57,912 nucleotides of DNA from Lachnospiraceae bacterium KH1T2 (lineage in GTDB: Bacteria > Bacillota > Clostridia > Lachnospirales > Lachnospiraceae), in assembly GCA_900114405.1 (NCBI GenBank), contig FOSY01000019.1, positions 1 through 57,912 of the forward strand. The letters are read 5' to 3'. The translations under genes and the position numbers were made by a program. The first letter of the stretch is position 1. The number at the start of each line of letters is the position of its first letter. Positions 34,732 to 43,588 of the stretch are shown in pieces. The notes under the pieces were generated by a model. It did not search any database. It was not told the origin of the DNA and was given only the letters and a program-made list of their open reading frames with translations.

Positions 34732-36816
34732 ATGGATTTTTTAAGAAGTGATCTTGATAAGGAGCTCAGCCCTTATACCGGGCTCACACGTGAGCATTGG
34801 ATAAGAACAGGAAAGTGCTTACTTGAGGGGATATTTAATAATATAGCAAGTTTCGATGACCCTGTGGTAATGCCCAGAAAAGAGACTGAGGTGACGTATC
34901 CGCACAGCGCTGATGCGATAGGTGAGAAAAAAGCAGAGTACTTTGAAGGACTTGCGCGGTCGATGTTTATTGCGGCACCGCTGATACATATCGAGCCGGA
35001 GCTTATGCTCTGCGGATATAAGATAAAGGATTATTATAAAAGCCATATCCTGCGCTCTTGTACAGCTGATGACCTGCAAAGCGTAGGAACTTATGATGAA
35101 CTTAGAAAGCTTGCCGGTGATGAAGACCCTGCAAGAACTTTTCAGCAGACAGTAGAGACTTGTGCGCTAGTCATTTGCCTCTGGATCAGTAAAAGTGAAA
35201 TCTGGGATACATATACAAAGCAGGAGAAGGACACGATAGCTGAGTTTCTTTTTGGCTTTGCTAATGGTAATACAGTTCCACAGAACTGGCGTCTCTTCAA
35301 TATGCTCGACCTCGCATTTCTGCATAACGAAGGTTATGAGATAGATAAGGATATAATGAGAGAGCATGCTCAGGCGATACTTGCATATTATGCAGGAAAT
35401 GGATGGTATAGGGATGGTCACTGCTTTGACTACTACTCATGCTGGGCTTTTCAGATGTATGGACCGTTGTGGTGTAAGTGGTATGGCTATGAAAATGAGC
35501 CATATATGGCGGCGAAATTTGAGCAGTATTCGAATGAGCTTATGAAAACCTATGACAGATTTTTTGACAGGGACGGCTTCACTAATATGTGGGGGCGCAG
35601 CAATATATACAGGAATGCAGCAACAAGTGCCTTTGAAGGAAATATGTTCCTGAAAAATCCTACGGCTGACCCGGGACTTTCAAGAAGGATCGCTTCCAGT
35701 TCTCTTTTGCAGTTTTTCACGCGTGATGATCTTCTCTATAAAGGTGTTCCGACTTTGGGATTTTATGGGCAGTTTACACCGTTGGTACAGGGCTACTCGT
35801 GCGCAGAGTCACCTTTTTGGCTTGGTAAAGCATTTCTCTGCCTTCATCTTCCGGCAGACCATCCTTTCTGGACATCCAGAGAAAATAATGGTATTTGGGA
35901 AGAACTTGGAAAAGATGAGGTTAATGTTACCACACTGGATGGACCGGCGCTTTGCTTCAGCAATCATCAGGCGAATGGCGAGACTATATTGAGGACAGGC
36001 AAAGTAGTCAAAGATGCTGACGACAGACATGGGATGTGGAACTATTCCAAGCTTTGCTTTAATACAAAATATCCGTGGGAATCTGCACCTTCAAACGATG
36101 TAGAAGCACAACAGTATGTACTTTATGATGAAGATTTTGATAAGTACTCTTTAGGAAATGTAACGTTCTATGCTGGAGAAAAGGATGGCGTTCTCTACAG
36201 ACGGCAGTTCTTTGACTATGGACTCGACAGAGAGTGCCATTGGATACAGGCAATCAATTTGGCTGACTTTGCACTTTCATATGGAGTGATGAGAGTTGAC
36301 AGGCTGAGGCTTTTTAAGAAACCTGTGCAGTTTACGCTCGGAGCTTATGGCTTCCCTGATAATGGTACTGATATAAGAGAAAGGAAGAGCTCAAAGCCGT
36401 ATATCATACGCAGTGATAAAAATGAATGTGAAGCTTTTGCAAGAGCGATAATACTTAAAGGTCATAGCCATATGGGAACAGAAAAGCAGCTTGCAATGAC
36501 TATCTATGATGGCTGGGAAAGTCTTGAATATAAGAAGAGCAGCGGCACTAACCCTGACTCAGAAAATTCGATAGTGGTCTATGCTAAGGGAAAAAGGCTT
36601 AAGCAGAACCATTATGAGTCGTGCGTCTTGGTATCACAGGTAATCACCAAAGAATCTATAGAAGACTTTACTGAAGAAGAGCTTTTCCCGATAGAGAGCG
36701 TGACATATACCGACGAGCAGTGCAGAGGGGGATATGGCCCTGTCACTATCAAATTAAAAGATAAGAAAGAATATGTGGTAGATTATGAAAGAATTGAAGG
36801 GAGATTGATGTTATAA
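34732..36816 (+). CDS. DUF2264 protein, probable glycoside-active enzyme
   Basis: A 694-residue protein of the DUF2264 family. The N-terminal domain begins with 'LSPYTGLTREHWIRTGKCLL' and includes 'GNGWYRDGHCFDYYSCWAFQMYG' split over residues about 221-243, an (alpha/alpha) barrel style. A beta domain follows. DUF2264 members occur with pectin and uronide utilisation genes; I recall, without certainty, that the family overlaps a beta-glucuronidase family (GH154). No signal peptide, so it is intracellular. It begins 2 bases after the lyase-like gene and both probably act on the same oligosaccharide. Confidence 0.75.
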   Translation: MDFLRSDLDKELSPYTGLTREHWIRTGKCLLEGIFNNIASFDDPVVMPRKETEVTYPHSADAIGEKKAEYFEGLARSMFIAAPLIHIEPELMLCGYKIKDYYKSHILRSCTADDLQSVGTYDELRKLAGDEDPARTFQQTVETCALVICLWISKSEIWDTYTKQEKDTIAEFLFGFANGNTVPQNWRLFNMLDLAFLHNEGYEIDKDIMREHAQAILAYYAGNGWYRDGHCFDYYSCWAFQMYGPLWCKWYGYENEPYMAAKFEQYSNELMKTYDRFFDRDGFTNMWGRSNIYRNAATSAFEGNMFLKNPTADPGLSRRIASSSLLQFFTRDDLLYKGVPTLGFYGQFTPLVQGYSCAESPFWLGKAFLCLHLPADHPFWTSRENNGIWEELGKDEVNVTTLDGPALCFSNHQANGETILRTGKVVKDADDRHGMWNYSKLCFNTKYPWESAPSNDVEAQQYVLYDEDFDKYSLGNVTFYAGEKDGVLYRRQFFDYGLDRECHWIQAINLADFALSYGVMRVDRLRLFKKPVQFTLGAYGFPDNGTDIRERKSSKPYIIRSDKNECEAFARAIILKGHSHMGTEKQLAMTIYDGWESLEYKKSSGTNPDSENSIVVYAKGKRLKQNHYESCVLVSQVITKESIEDFTEEELFPIESVTYTDEQCRGGYGPVTIKLKDKKEYVVDYERIEGRLML

Positions 36817-36865
36817 TCTGTACAAGATGGATGAGAGTCAAAAGCACAATAAAGAGGTGGTAAAA

Positions 36866-37693
36866 TTGAAGACTGATTCGTTAGAAGATATCATTCTTAA
36901 GTATTCATCCAGAGGAATGAATGTATTAAGGGGATATCTTTCAGAAAATTATTGTACAGAGGCTGCTAAAGAGATTCTTTCATGGAAAAGAGGAACCGTA
37001 CTTATAGCGACAGGATTTTATGTGGCAGGGTATGCTGAGACAGATGGACCTGCCGGAGCATATGTGATGTATTATGCTCTGAAAAAGATTGGTTTTTCGC
37101 CGATTATCATAACAGATAAGTTCTGCAAAGGCTTCTTTGAAGAAAAAGGTATGGAAGTAAAATATCTTGATCTGGAAGCAGGCGAAGAAAGCTGCAAAGC
37201 CATTTTGAGAGAAACTGATCCGGTCGGAATGATCTCAATAGAACGCTGCGGCAAAAATATCGACGGAAAGTATGCAAACATGCGAGGAGTTGATATTGGA
37301 GGCAGTACGGCACCTATAGATGAATTATTCAGAATTGCAAAAGGCAAAGTGCCGACAATAGGCATAGGAGACGGAGGAAATGAAATCGGCATGGGTAACC
37401 TTGCAGATGTCATTAGTGAAAAACTTGAGCTTGTGCCATGTAAAGTAAAAACAGATATTCTTGTAATAGCTTCAGTTTCTAACTGGGGAGCTTATGGGCT
37501 TGCAGAAGCACTTGGAGAACTTACAGGAAACAGTCTTTTAGCTTCAGCCGAGGAGGTCGAAGATTATATAAAAATGACAGTAGATAAAGGAAGTGTGGAT
37601 GGAGTTACCCATCAGCATATAGTGAGTGTGGATGGTAATGATTTTTCAATAGAGAAAGAAATTATAAATGAATTATTATCGAGGCAAAATTAA
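36866..37693 (+). CDS. DUF4392 / D-glutamate cyclase-like protein
   Basis: About 275 residues from TTG 36866, chosen because AGGTGG lies five bases upstream; ATG 36827 has no ribosome site. The protein has the DUF4392 (D-glutamate cyclase C-terminal-like) pattern: 'ATGFYVAGYAETDGPAGAYV' near residue 45, 'SIERCGKNIDGKYANMRG', and 'GIGDGGNEIGMGN' near residue 170. The characterised relative converts D-glutamate to 5-oxoproline. Why it ends a sugar operon is not clear; it follows DUF2264 by about 50 bases and precedes a strong terminator. A deleted, diverged copy is at 690-845. Confidence 0.75.
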   Translation: MKTDSLEDIILKYSSRGMNVLRGYLSENYCTEAAKEILSWKRGTVLIATGFYVAGYAETDGPAGAYVMYYALKKIGFSPIIITDKFCKGFFEEKGMEVKYLDLEAGEESCKAILRETDPVGMISIERCGKNIDGKYANMRGVDIGGSTAPIDELFRIAKGKVPTIGIGDGGNEIGMGNLADVISEKLELVPCKVKTDILVIASVSNWGAYGLAEALGELTGNSLLASAEEVEDYIKMTVDKGSVDGVTHQHIVSVDGNDFSIEKEIINELLSRQN

Positions 37694-37732
37694 AAAAGTA
37701 CAGGTCCTGAAATTTTCAAGACCTGTACTTTT
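37692..37732. terminator. Strong bidirectional terminator
   Basis: AAAAGTACAGGTC (37694-37706) pairs perfectly with GACCTGTACTTTT (37720-37732). The A-run on one side and the T-run on the other allow it to work for both the DUF4392 gene and the convergent chemoreceptor gene. Confidence 0.85.
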
Positions 37733-37771
37733 ATTATAGGAAATTTTGTTAGTATCTGCTATAAGTAAAAA

Positions 37772-39808
37772 TCATTCCAATTTGAAAGAAGAAACAAAAT
37801 TGCTGATAGTGTCAGATGCATCGGATACCTTAGTAGCGTTATCAGCAACCTGATTACTGCTGTTAGAAACTTCTTCGGCTGACGAAGCGATTACTTCCAT
37901 TGTCGCCATAACCTCTTCTGTACTTGCTGACTGCTCTTCGGAAATAGCTGCAAGGTTTGTGGCAACTTCATCAACTTTCTTTATCATTGCAACCATCTTG
38001 CTCATGGAATTACTTGCGCTTTCGAGATTGCCGATCAATTCACCAAAAGTAATCTGAGCTTCATCTACAATCTGTGAGCTTTGACCGATTTCTTCCATAT
38101 TTGCTGTTGATTTATCGGCAAGGCTTGAAATGTGATCCATGACTTCGGAAATGATTGTGCCAATTTCTTCACTTGCGCTTGCACTTTCATTTGCCAGTGA
38201 ACCAATCTCAGAGGCAACAACTGCAAATCCTTTACCGGCTTCACCGGCTCTTGCTGCTTCGATAGAAGCATTAAGAGAAAGAAGGTTTGTCTGGTCGGCA
38301 ATTGAATTTATCATTGCAACGATACTTTCAATACGTTTAGCAGATTCCTCAACCGTCGTTACAACATTGTTCATTTCCTGCATAGAAGATGATATGCCAT
38401 CCATACTGTTTGTAACTGCAAGCATATCTTTCTGACTCTTATCTGCTTTTCCAACAAGAATATGCATTGTATTTCCGGTTGTTTGTCCTTCATTAGTAAG
38501 TTCAGAAACCATTGTTGCAAGTTCAGTCGCACTTGTAGCAAGTTCTGTTACAGCAGTAGCAATTCCGTCCATAGTATCTCGTATCTGACCGATGGACTCA
38601 GACTGACTGGTTGTCTGTTCGTTCATATTTTCTGCAGAACCTTTGCTTTCTTCGGCACTGTTTGCAAGTTTTTCGGTTTCATCTCGTAATTTAACAAGCG
38701 AATCGCGCATACTATCAACGAATTTTTTCATTCCTCGATTCATTGTGCCTATTTCATCATTGCCTTTGTCATTTATCTGAATAGAAAAATCATTATCGGT
38801 TATGCTTCCGATGCTTCCTGTAAGCTCAGTAATAGGTTTACTTATCATGCCGGATATAAGTGCCATGATAAATAATGTGCTGATTATAAGCATTATAATG
38901 ACGATTGCTATTGTAATAAATAACAAACTGTTAAGCTCTTTAAGTATATCATTTTCTTTTACATACGAGATCATCGTCCAATTTGTAGTCGGAATTGTGC
39001 TATATGCTACATAGTAATTTAAACCGTCATTTGCACGCATGACAGCTATATCTTTATTGCCTGCAGATAACTGCTTAAAAATAGATGTATATAAGGTATC
39101 GCTGGGATGGTCGCCAAGAGATGTACCATTGTAAGAAGTGTCTTCGCTGGCAACTACCGTAAGAGAATCATCTACCAAAATAGCAAATCCGGTTCCGCTA
39201 GGTCTGTACTGAGAAACTGTTTCTGAAATGTTTTTTAAATATAGGTCAGAAGAAATAACACCATGCTGCCCGGATTTTAATGTGATTTCTTTGCTGAAGA
39301 ATGTACTAAGTCCACCGCTTGTCGCATCTACATAAGGTGTACCCCAAGTAAGCTCAGACTTACCCTGAGCTCCTGTATACCATGGACGGCTTGAAGGGTC
39401 GAAACCGGCATCTGGTTTGAAACCTGTCAGATCAAGATATCCAATTTCATCAAAGTATCCATAAAAGCCTGGATACATGTCATCAAATTTACTTGTTGTA
39501 AATTGGAAATCATTATAAATGCCTTTGCCGCCGTCGAAGTCTATATTTTCCAATACATCACTTATACCTGAGTAGTAGGAGCGACGATTTTCGAGTATAA
39601 GGGCAATGTCTGCAGCATTAGCCCGAGTTTCCTGAGATAGCTGTTCTTTGGCATTTTTCAAAATTACGCTTCTTGCTCGCAGAAACATTAGTGCAGCGAC
39701 AACAATGATGCAAATGACCATAATAGGAATTATGGTGCCGAGGAGTTTTCCTGCAATTGTTTTAGATTGTTTGGGATTTTTTATTTGTTTTTTTTCTTTT
39801 GACTTCAT
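37772..39808 (-). CDS. Methyl-accepting chemotaxis protein, dCache type (first)
   Basis: A 678-residue chemoreceptor. It has a membrane helix at about residues 23-46, an extracellular double Cache domain, a second helix at about 295-318, a HAMP domain and a long signalling coiled coil. The hairpin tip is '[20 protein letters not shown]'. The sensing domain includes '[12 protein letters not shown]' and 'PYVDATSG', resembling the R-x-W-Y...D amino-acid-binding motif of dCache_1 receptors, although one expected Tyr is Phe; so an amino-acid ligand is possible. It signals to CheA/CheW, not present here. The RBS is AAGGAGTG before the ATG. A sigma-D-like promoter lies upstream. Confidence 0.92.
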   Translation of the reverse strand: MKSKEKKQIKNPKQSKTIAGKLLGTIIPIMVICIIVVAALMFLRARSVILKNAKEQLSQETRANAADIALILENRRSYYSGISDVLENIDFDGGKGIYNDFQFTTSKFDDMYPGFYGYFDEIGYLDLTGFKPDAGFDPSSRPWYTGAQGKSELTWGTPYVDATSGGLSTFFSKEITLKSGQHGVISSDLYLKNISETVSQYRPSGTGFAILVDDSLTVVASEDTSYNGTSLGDHPSDTLYTSIFKQLSAGNKDIAVMRANDGLNYYVAYSTIPTTNWTMISYVKENDILKELNSLLFITIAIVIIMLIISTLFIMALISGMISKPITELTGSIGSITDNDFSIQINDKGNDEIGTMNRGMKKFVDSMRDSLVKLRDETEKLANSAEESKGSAENMNEQTTSQSESIGQIRDTMDGIATAVTELATSATELATMVSELTNEGQTTGNTMHILVGKADKSQKDMLAVTNSMDGISSSMQEMNNVVTTVEESAKRIESIVAMINSIADQTNLLSLNASIEAARAGEAGKGFAVVASEIGSLANESASASEEIGTIISEVMDHISSLADKSTANMEEIGQSSQIVDEAQITFGELIGNLESASNSMSKMVAMIKKVDEVATNLAAISEEQSASTEEVMATMEVIASSAEEVSNSSNQVADNATKVSDASDTISNFVSSFKLE

Positions 39809-39851
39809 GCTTATATCACTCCTTTGATATAGTAGACTTCCTCTGTAAGAA

Positions 39852-39878
39852 ATATCGACGGGTTAATTTTTGAATTAA
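39852..39878 (-). promoter_or_regulatory. Candidate sigma-D (flagellar/chemotaxis) promoter for the first chemoreceptor
   Basis: On the minus strand TTAA (39875-39878) is followed after 15 bases by GTCGATAT (39852-39859), close to the sigma-D consensus TAAA-N15-GCCGATAT. It lies 44 bases before the chemoreceptor start. Chemoreceptor genes are common sigma-D targets in motile Firmicutes. Confidence 0.4.
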
Positions 39879-40050
39879 TTAATAAAGTCTAAAAAAGAAT
39901 AAGTTTGAAATTTTAAACAAAAATAATTCTGTTTTTTGTATTTATAACGTCAAATAGTACAATTTTACTTCGAGATATAATTTATAATATAAATATATGT
40001 TAATCCATTATTATTAGGGGATTGACAGGTATAAAAACTTTATAAATACA

Positions 40051-40163
40051 CCTAGTGTATTGACACGTTCTAAATTAAACTAATCCCATATCTTGAAATC
40101 GCCAACATAAGGCTCATTCAAGCTATGGCATAAGTTTAATTATGAATGTGTCAAAACACTAGG
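40051..40163. repeat. 113-bp near-perfect palindrome (MITE-like), copy B
   Basis: Arm 40051-40103 pairs with arm 40111-40163 around the 7-base loop AACATAA. The outer 16 bases CCTAGTGTATTGACAC match the inverted GTGTCAAAACACTAGG with one mismatch, and pairing continues along the whole 53-base arm (ATTAAACT, CCATA, CTTGAA, GCC blocks). It lies in the 376-base region between divergent chemoreceptor genes, ending 22 bases before the second one. TTGACA at 40022-40027 upstream may be a promoter whose transcript would include the hairpin. Otherwise the region is AT-rich and empty of genes. Confidence 0.8.
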
Positions 40164-40184
40164 CTTTTATGAGTGGGGTAAATT

Positions 40185-42215
40185 ATGGTTAAAAAAAATG
40201 AAAAAAATTCAGAAGTAAGTTTCAGAAACAGCATAAGGGTACGATTGCCGTTCATAATGACTTTGCTTATAGTCGTTTCGATTGCTGCAGCGGTTTCAAT
40301 AAGCTATTATAATTCAACGACAAAAGATATGAATGATGCTTTGAAAATATTAGATTCTAATGTGAAGTTTATGGAGTCGAAATTTGAAACGATCATTCAA
40401 AAAAATGTACTTGCTTTGGAAACATTTGCTTCATCCACAAGCACAATTGATTATATAAAAAAATATGGCTCTGATGAGGAAGCTGTGGAGGGGGAGACTA
40501 TACTTTCACAGATGGACATTATAAATACCCATATGAACGATGGAAATGATAGCTGCATATTGTCATTAAAATCAGGTGATCAGATATTAAGAACCGATAG
40601 GAATGAGAATAAGAGTATTGCGGACAGGGACTACTTTCAGGAGTGTATGACAACAAAAAATGTAGCTGTTTCTAATGTTGTGGAGACCAAGGCTACAGGA
40701 ACAAGAAAAACTATCATAATTGTACCGATAGTTGATGACGAGACAGGTGAAATAATAGGTACAATACAGAGGAGTTTTGACCTTAGTGTTTTACACGAGT
40801 TTCTTTCAGAAAATATTTCTGATGGATTTATAGCAGATAAGAATGGTCTTGTGGCAGCTCATGCTACACATGAGATTACACCGGATGATGAACCGGAAGA
40901 TTTGAGTAAATCGGTATTTATGTCATCAAGCGATACAAGTGGAGTATATCTTGCAACGTCACATGGTATGCCGCAGTATGTATCATGGTCGAAGGAACCT
41001 ATAACCGGTTATACCATTGCTGTAGTTGCCAAAAAGAGTGAAATCATGGCTGAAGCAAGATCGTCGGCTGCGATTGTCATTATTGTCGGAATTATATTGA
41101 TTATTATTTCTATGCTGATAGCAATTTGGGTTTCAAAGAGCTTTACAGAACCTATAGGTGCAGTTGGAAATTCATTAGGAGCTTTGGCTGACGGAAGATT
41201 TATCCAGGTTGAAAAATTTTCAGCAAGGAATGATGAATTTGGTGCGATTTCAAGAGCAACCAATTCTGTAATAGGCAAACTTGAGGGAATTGTTTCAAAT
41301 ATAAAGTCTTCGGCGCTTGAGGTTACATCATCGTCTGAAAAGCTTTCAGAGATGGCTGATCAAATCTCAAAGACAACAGAGGATGTCTCTAATGCTATAC
41401 AGGATGTGGCTATGGGAGCAACAGATCAGGCAAACGAGATAAAGCAGGCGACTGAGAGTGTAGGAGACATAAGTAATGCAGTAGGAAACGTTAAGAATTC
41501 TACTGAAAGTCTTACTGAAATAACCGGAAAGATGAAGGAAGCTTCAGAACTTTCAGGAAATTCTCTTGCATCACTTCAAGACATTTCTGAGGAAATGACA
41601 GAGAAAATAAATGTGATCGCTGAGACAATACATGCAACACAGGAAGCTGTTGATAGTATAAATGAAAAAGTTGAAGGCATTACAACAATTGCCATGCAGA
41701 CAAATCTTCTTTCGTTGAATGCAAGTATAGAGGCTGCAAGAGCGGGAGAAGCGGGAAGAGGTTTTGCAGTTGTAGCTGAGGAGATTGGCAAGCTTGCAGA
41801 GGATTCAGGCAAAATGGCAGGAGATATCAGGAAAGAAATGGCGATATTGCTTGAACAGTCAAATGCAGCAGTAGTGGCAGCGGGTGATGTACAGCATGGA
41901 AATTCAACACAGCAGCATTCGCTTAAAGATACACTTGAAGCAGTTAATGGAATGATAGTTGATATTGAGAATACCGTGGATGGTGTCAAGAGTATTTCAT
42001 CCGGTGCTGAAATATGTGAAAGTTCAAAAGGAAAGGTTGTAGAGGCGATGGATGCACTTTCTTCTATTTCAGAGGAAAATGCTGCATCTTCAGAAGAAAC
42101 AGGAGCCTCTATGGAGGAACTTTCTGCGACGGTTACAACTCTTGCGGAATCTGCAGGCAATCTAAAGACGATTGCGGAAAAATTAAGCAATGAAATGAAA
42201 TTCTTTAAAGCATAA
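40185..42215 (+). CDS. Methyl-accepting chemotaxis protein, dCache type (second)
   Basis: A 676-residue chemoreceptor. It has a membrane helix at about residues 21-43, an extracellular dCache domain with the '[12 protein letters not shown]' block, a second helix at about 287-310, HAMP, and the signalling domain with '[20 protein letters not shown]'. It is not closely related to its divergent neighbour, and its sensing domain lacks the R-x-W-Y motif. A different ligand is therefore likely. The RBS GAGTGGGG lies just after palindrome copy B, which would form a large hairpin in the 5' leader if transcription begins upstream. A terminator follows at 42228-42254. Confidence 0.92.
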   Translation: MVKKNEKNSEVSFRNSIRVRLPFIMTLLIVVSIAAAVSISYYNSTTKDMNDALKILDSNVKFMESKFETIIQKNVLALETFASSTSTIDYIKKYGSDEEAVEGETILSQMDIINTHMNDGNDSCILSLKSGDQILRTDRNENKSIADRDYFQECMTTKNVAVSNVVETKATGTRKTIIIVPIVDDETGEIIGTIQRSFDLSVLHEFLSENISDGFIADKNGLVAAHATHEITPDDEPEDLSKSVFMSSSDTSGVYLATSHGMPQYVSWSKEPITGYTIAVVAKKSEIMAEARSSAAIVIIVGIILIIISMLIAIWVSKSFTEPIGAVGNSLGALADGRFIQVEKFSARNDEFGAISRATNSVIGKLEGIVSNIKSSALEVTSSSEKLSEMADQISKTTEDVSNAIQDVAMGATDQANEIKQATESVGDISNAVGNVKNSTESLTEITGKMKEASELSGNSLASLQDISEEMTEKINVIAETIHATQEAVDSINEKVEGITTIAMQTNLLSLNASIEAARAGEAGRGFAVVAEEIGKLAEDSGKMAGDIRKEMAILLEQSNAAVVAAGDVQHGNSTQQHSLKDTLEAVNGMIVDIENTVDGVKSISSGAEICESSKGKVVEAMDALSSISEENAASSEETGASMEELSATVTTLAESAGNLKTIAEKLSNEMKFFKA

Positions 42216-42227
42216 AATAAGTTGATA

Positions 42228-42254
42228 AAAGAGCCTGTGCGAGCAGGCTCTTTT
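42228..42254 (+). terminator. Terminator of the second chemoreceptor gene
   Basis: AAAGAGCCTG (42228-42237) pairs perfectly with CAGGCTCTTT (42244-42253) and is followed by T residues. It lies 13 bases after the stop codon. Confidence 0.85.
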
Positions 42255-42315
42255 ACTTTATTGCGGTAAAGCTTTGCTGTATAATATAGAAAAAAACATG
42301 CATAGGTGGAATGAA

Positions 42316-43221
42316 ATGAATATATTACAGATTAAGTATGTACTTGAAATTGCTAATTCGAGGTCGATAAGAGAAGCAGCAACAAAGCTTTTTGTTTCAC
42401 AGCCGGCGCTTTCTTCGAGTGTGAAAGAGCTGGAGGAAGAACTAGGGATACAGATATTTGAGAGAACCAATAAAGGTATAACATTGACTGCTGAGGGAAG
42501 AGAATTTGTCGTTTATGCGAAAAAAGTAGAAGCTCAGTATGAGATACTTGAAGACAGATATCTTACTAAAGACAATGGAAAAGAGAAATTTTCTGTTTCA
42601 ACACAGCATTATAATTTTGCGATACGTGCTTTTACAAATGTGATAAAGAAAAATTATCCTGAGAAATTTCTTTTCTCGATACATGAAACAAGGACAAGAA
42701 TGGTACTTGAAGATGTAAGGGATTTAAAAAGTGAAGTAGGGATAATTTCCTTTTCAGGGGCTAATGAGAAGGTCATGAAAAAGCTGATAAAAGAGTATGG
42801 CTTGAAGTTCGTTCCGCTTATGAAGAGGGACACATATATCTATGTATGGAAAGGTCATAAGTTTGCAGGGAGAAAAGAAATCTCGCTCGATGAGCTTGTC
42901 GATTATCCTTGTGTTACCTTTGACCAGAGTGATGACAGTAATTTTTATCTGACAGAAGAAGCTATGGCTGACTATGATTTTAAGAAGATGATAAAGTCAG
43001 AGGATAGAGCGACTTCGATGGAGATCATCGCAGAACTGCAGGGGTACTCTATTGGTTCAGGCATGCTTGCAGAGGATGATGCTGTGCTTCAGGGACTTGT
43101 ATCGATAAAGTTAAAAGAGGAAGATCCGCTTACTATAGGATATATAGTGAGAAAAGGCGGGATACTTTCTGCATATGGAAATGCATATATAGAAGAAATC
43201 AATAAATATAAAGAAATCTAA
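42316..43221 (+). CDS. LysR-family regulator of sulfur amino-acid genes
   Basis: A 301-residue LysR regulator. The start is ATG 42316, with AGGTGG before it, giving the classic N-terminus 'MNILQIKYVLEIANSRSIRE'; the in-frame ATG at 42274 would add 14 unusual residues. The winged helix is at about residues 1-65 ('SQPALSSSVKELEEELGIQI') and the effector domain at about 90-295. It reads toward the gamma-lyase operon and is the likely regulator of it, sensing a cysteine or methionine intermediate as CysB/CmbR-type proteins do. It has its own terminator, so it is a separate transcript. A 14-base palindrome 62 bases after the gene is a candidate operator. Confidence 0.85.
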   Translation: MNILQIKYVLEIANSRSIREAATKLFVSQPALSSSVKELEEELGIQIFERTNKGITLTAEGREFVVYAKKVEAQYEILEDRYLTKDNGKEKFSVSTQHYNFAIRAFTNVIKKNYPEKFLFSIHETRTRMVLEDVRDLKSEVGIISFSGANEKVMKKLIKEYGLKFVPLMKRDTYIYVWKGHKFAGRKEISLDELVDYPCVTFDQSDDSNFYLTEEAMADYDFKKMIKSEDRATSMEIIAELQGYSIGSGMLAEDDAVLQGLVSIKLKEEDPLTIGYIVRKGGILSAYGNAYIEEINKYKEI

Positions 43222-43250
43222 AAAGGAGCTGTCGTAATGGCAGCTCTTTT
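43222..43250 (+). terminator. Terminator of the LysR gene
   Basis: AAAGGAGCTG (43222-43231) pairs with CAGCTCTTTT (43241-43250), with one G-T pair, and five T residues lie at 43247-43251. It separates the regulator from the leader peptide and gamma-lyase transcript. Confidence 0.8.
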
Positions 43251-43282
43251 TGCGCTATAAACAAAAGTTATCACCAACGATT

Positions 43283-43296
43283 AAATCAATTGATTT
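43283..43296. promoter_or_regulatory. Perfect 14-base palindrome, candidate LysR operator
   Basis: AAATCAATTGATTT is a perfect palindrome 57 bases upstream of the leader peptide. TTGATT inside it (43290-43295) may also be the -35 of a promoter whose -10 lies around TACTGATAAG (43312-43321). A regulator bound here would overlap RNA polymerase. The link to the neighbouring LysR protein is inferred. Confidence 0.4.
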
Positions 43297-43352
43297 TTCA
43301 AATCAGTGGAATACTGATAAGATAAGACCAACTTAGCAAGGAGGAAACAGAG

Positions 43353-43439
43353 ATGAGAAATATGATGAATGAAAGAATGAACTGTATGTATTTTCGAATG
43401 TTTAGCTTAAGGGCGAATTATAGTATATTCGAATGTTAA
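43353..43439 (+). CDS. Met/Cys-rich leader peptide (28 residues)
   Basis: An ATG at 43353 follows an excellent AAGGAGG site (43338-43344) with eight bases of spacing. The 28-codon frame ends at TAA 43437-43439. The peptide has six methionines and two cysteines; its core is MRNMMNERMNCMYFRMFSLR and its last residue is Cys. It lies just before an overlapping terminator/antiterminator hairpin and then the cystathionine/methionine gamma-lyase operon. This is the layout of an amino-acid attenuator: ribosome stalling at Met or Cys codons would change folding of the RNA. The frame is too short to appear in normal gene calls. No homologue is known to me. Confidence 0.65.
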   Translation: MRNMMNERMNCMYFRMFSLRANYSIFEC

Positions 43440-43501
43440 GAAGATTTAATTACACATTAAAGCATTAAATGATGTGGAAGCATTCAGATAGCTTAGATTT
43501 G

Positions 43502-43545
43502 CCCGTGAACCGTTGATCGCCACGGGTATTTTTATACCCTTTTTT
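43502..43545 (+). promoter_or_regulatory. Overlapping antiterminator/terminator hairpins (attenuator)
   Basis: CCCGTG (43502-43507) can pair with CACGGG (43521-43526). Alternatively GGGTAT (43524-43529) pairs with ATACCC (43534-43539) around a TTTT loop and is followed by six T residues (43540-43545), a clear terminator. The two structures share GGG and exclude each other, the hallmark of attenuation. It lies 62 bases after the leader peptide and 43 bases before the gamma-lyase start. Confidence 0.65.
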
Positions 43546-43588
43546 CGGAATTACTTTCTTCTATATAAAACTAAAGGCAGGTGCGACT

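Noticed and set aside
43440..43588. T-box or S-box in front of the gamma-lyase operon
   Set aside because: No T-box AGGGTGGNACCGCG core and no S-box core were found; the leader-peptide model explains the hairpins better.
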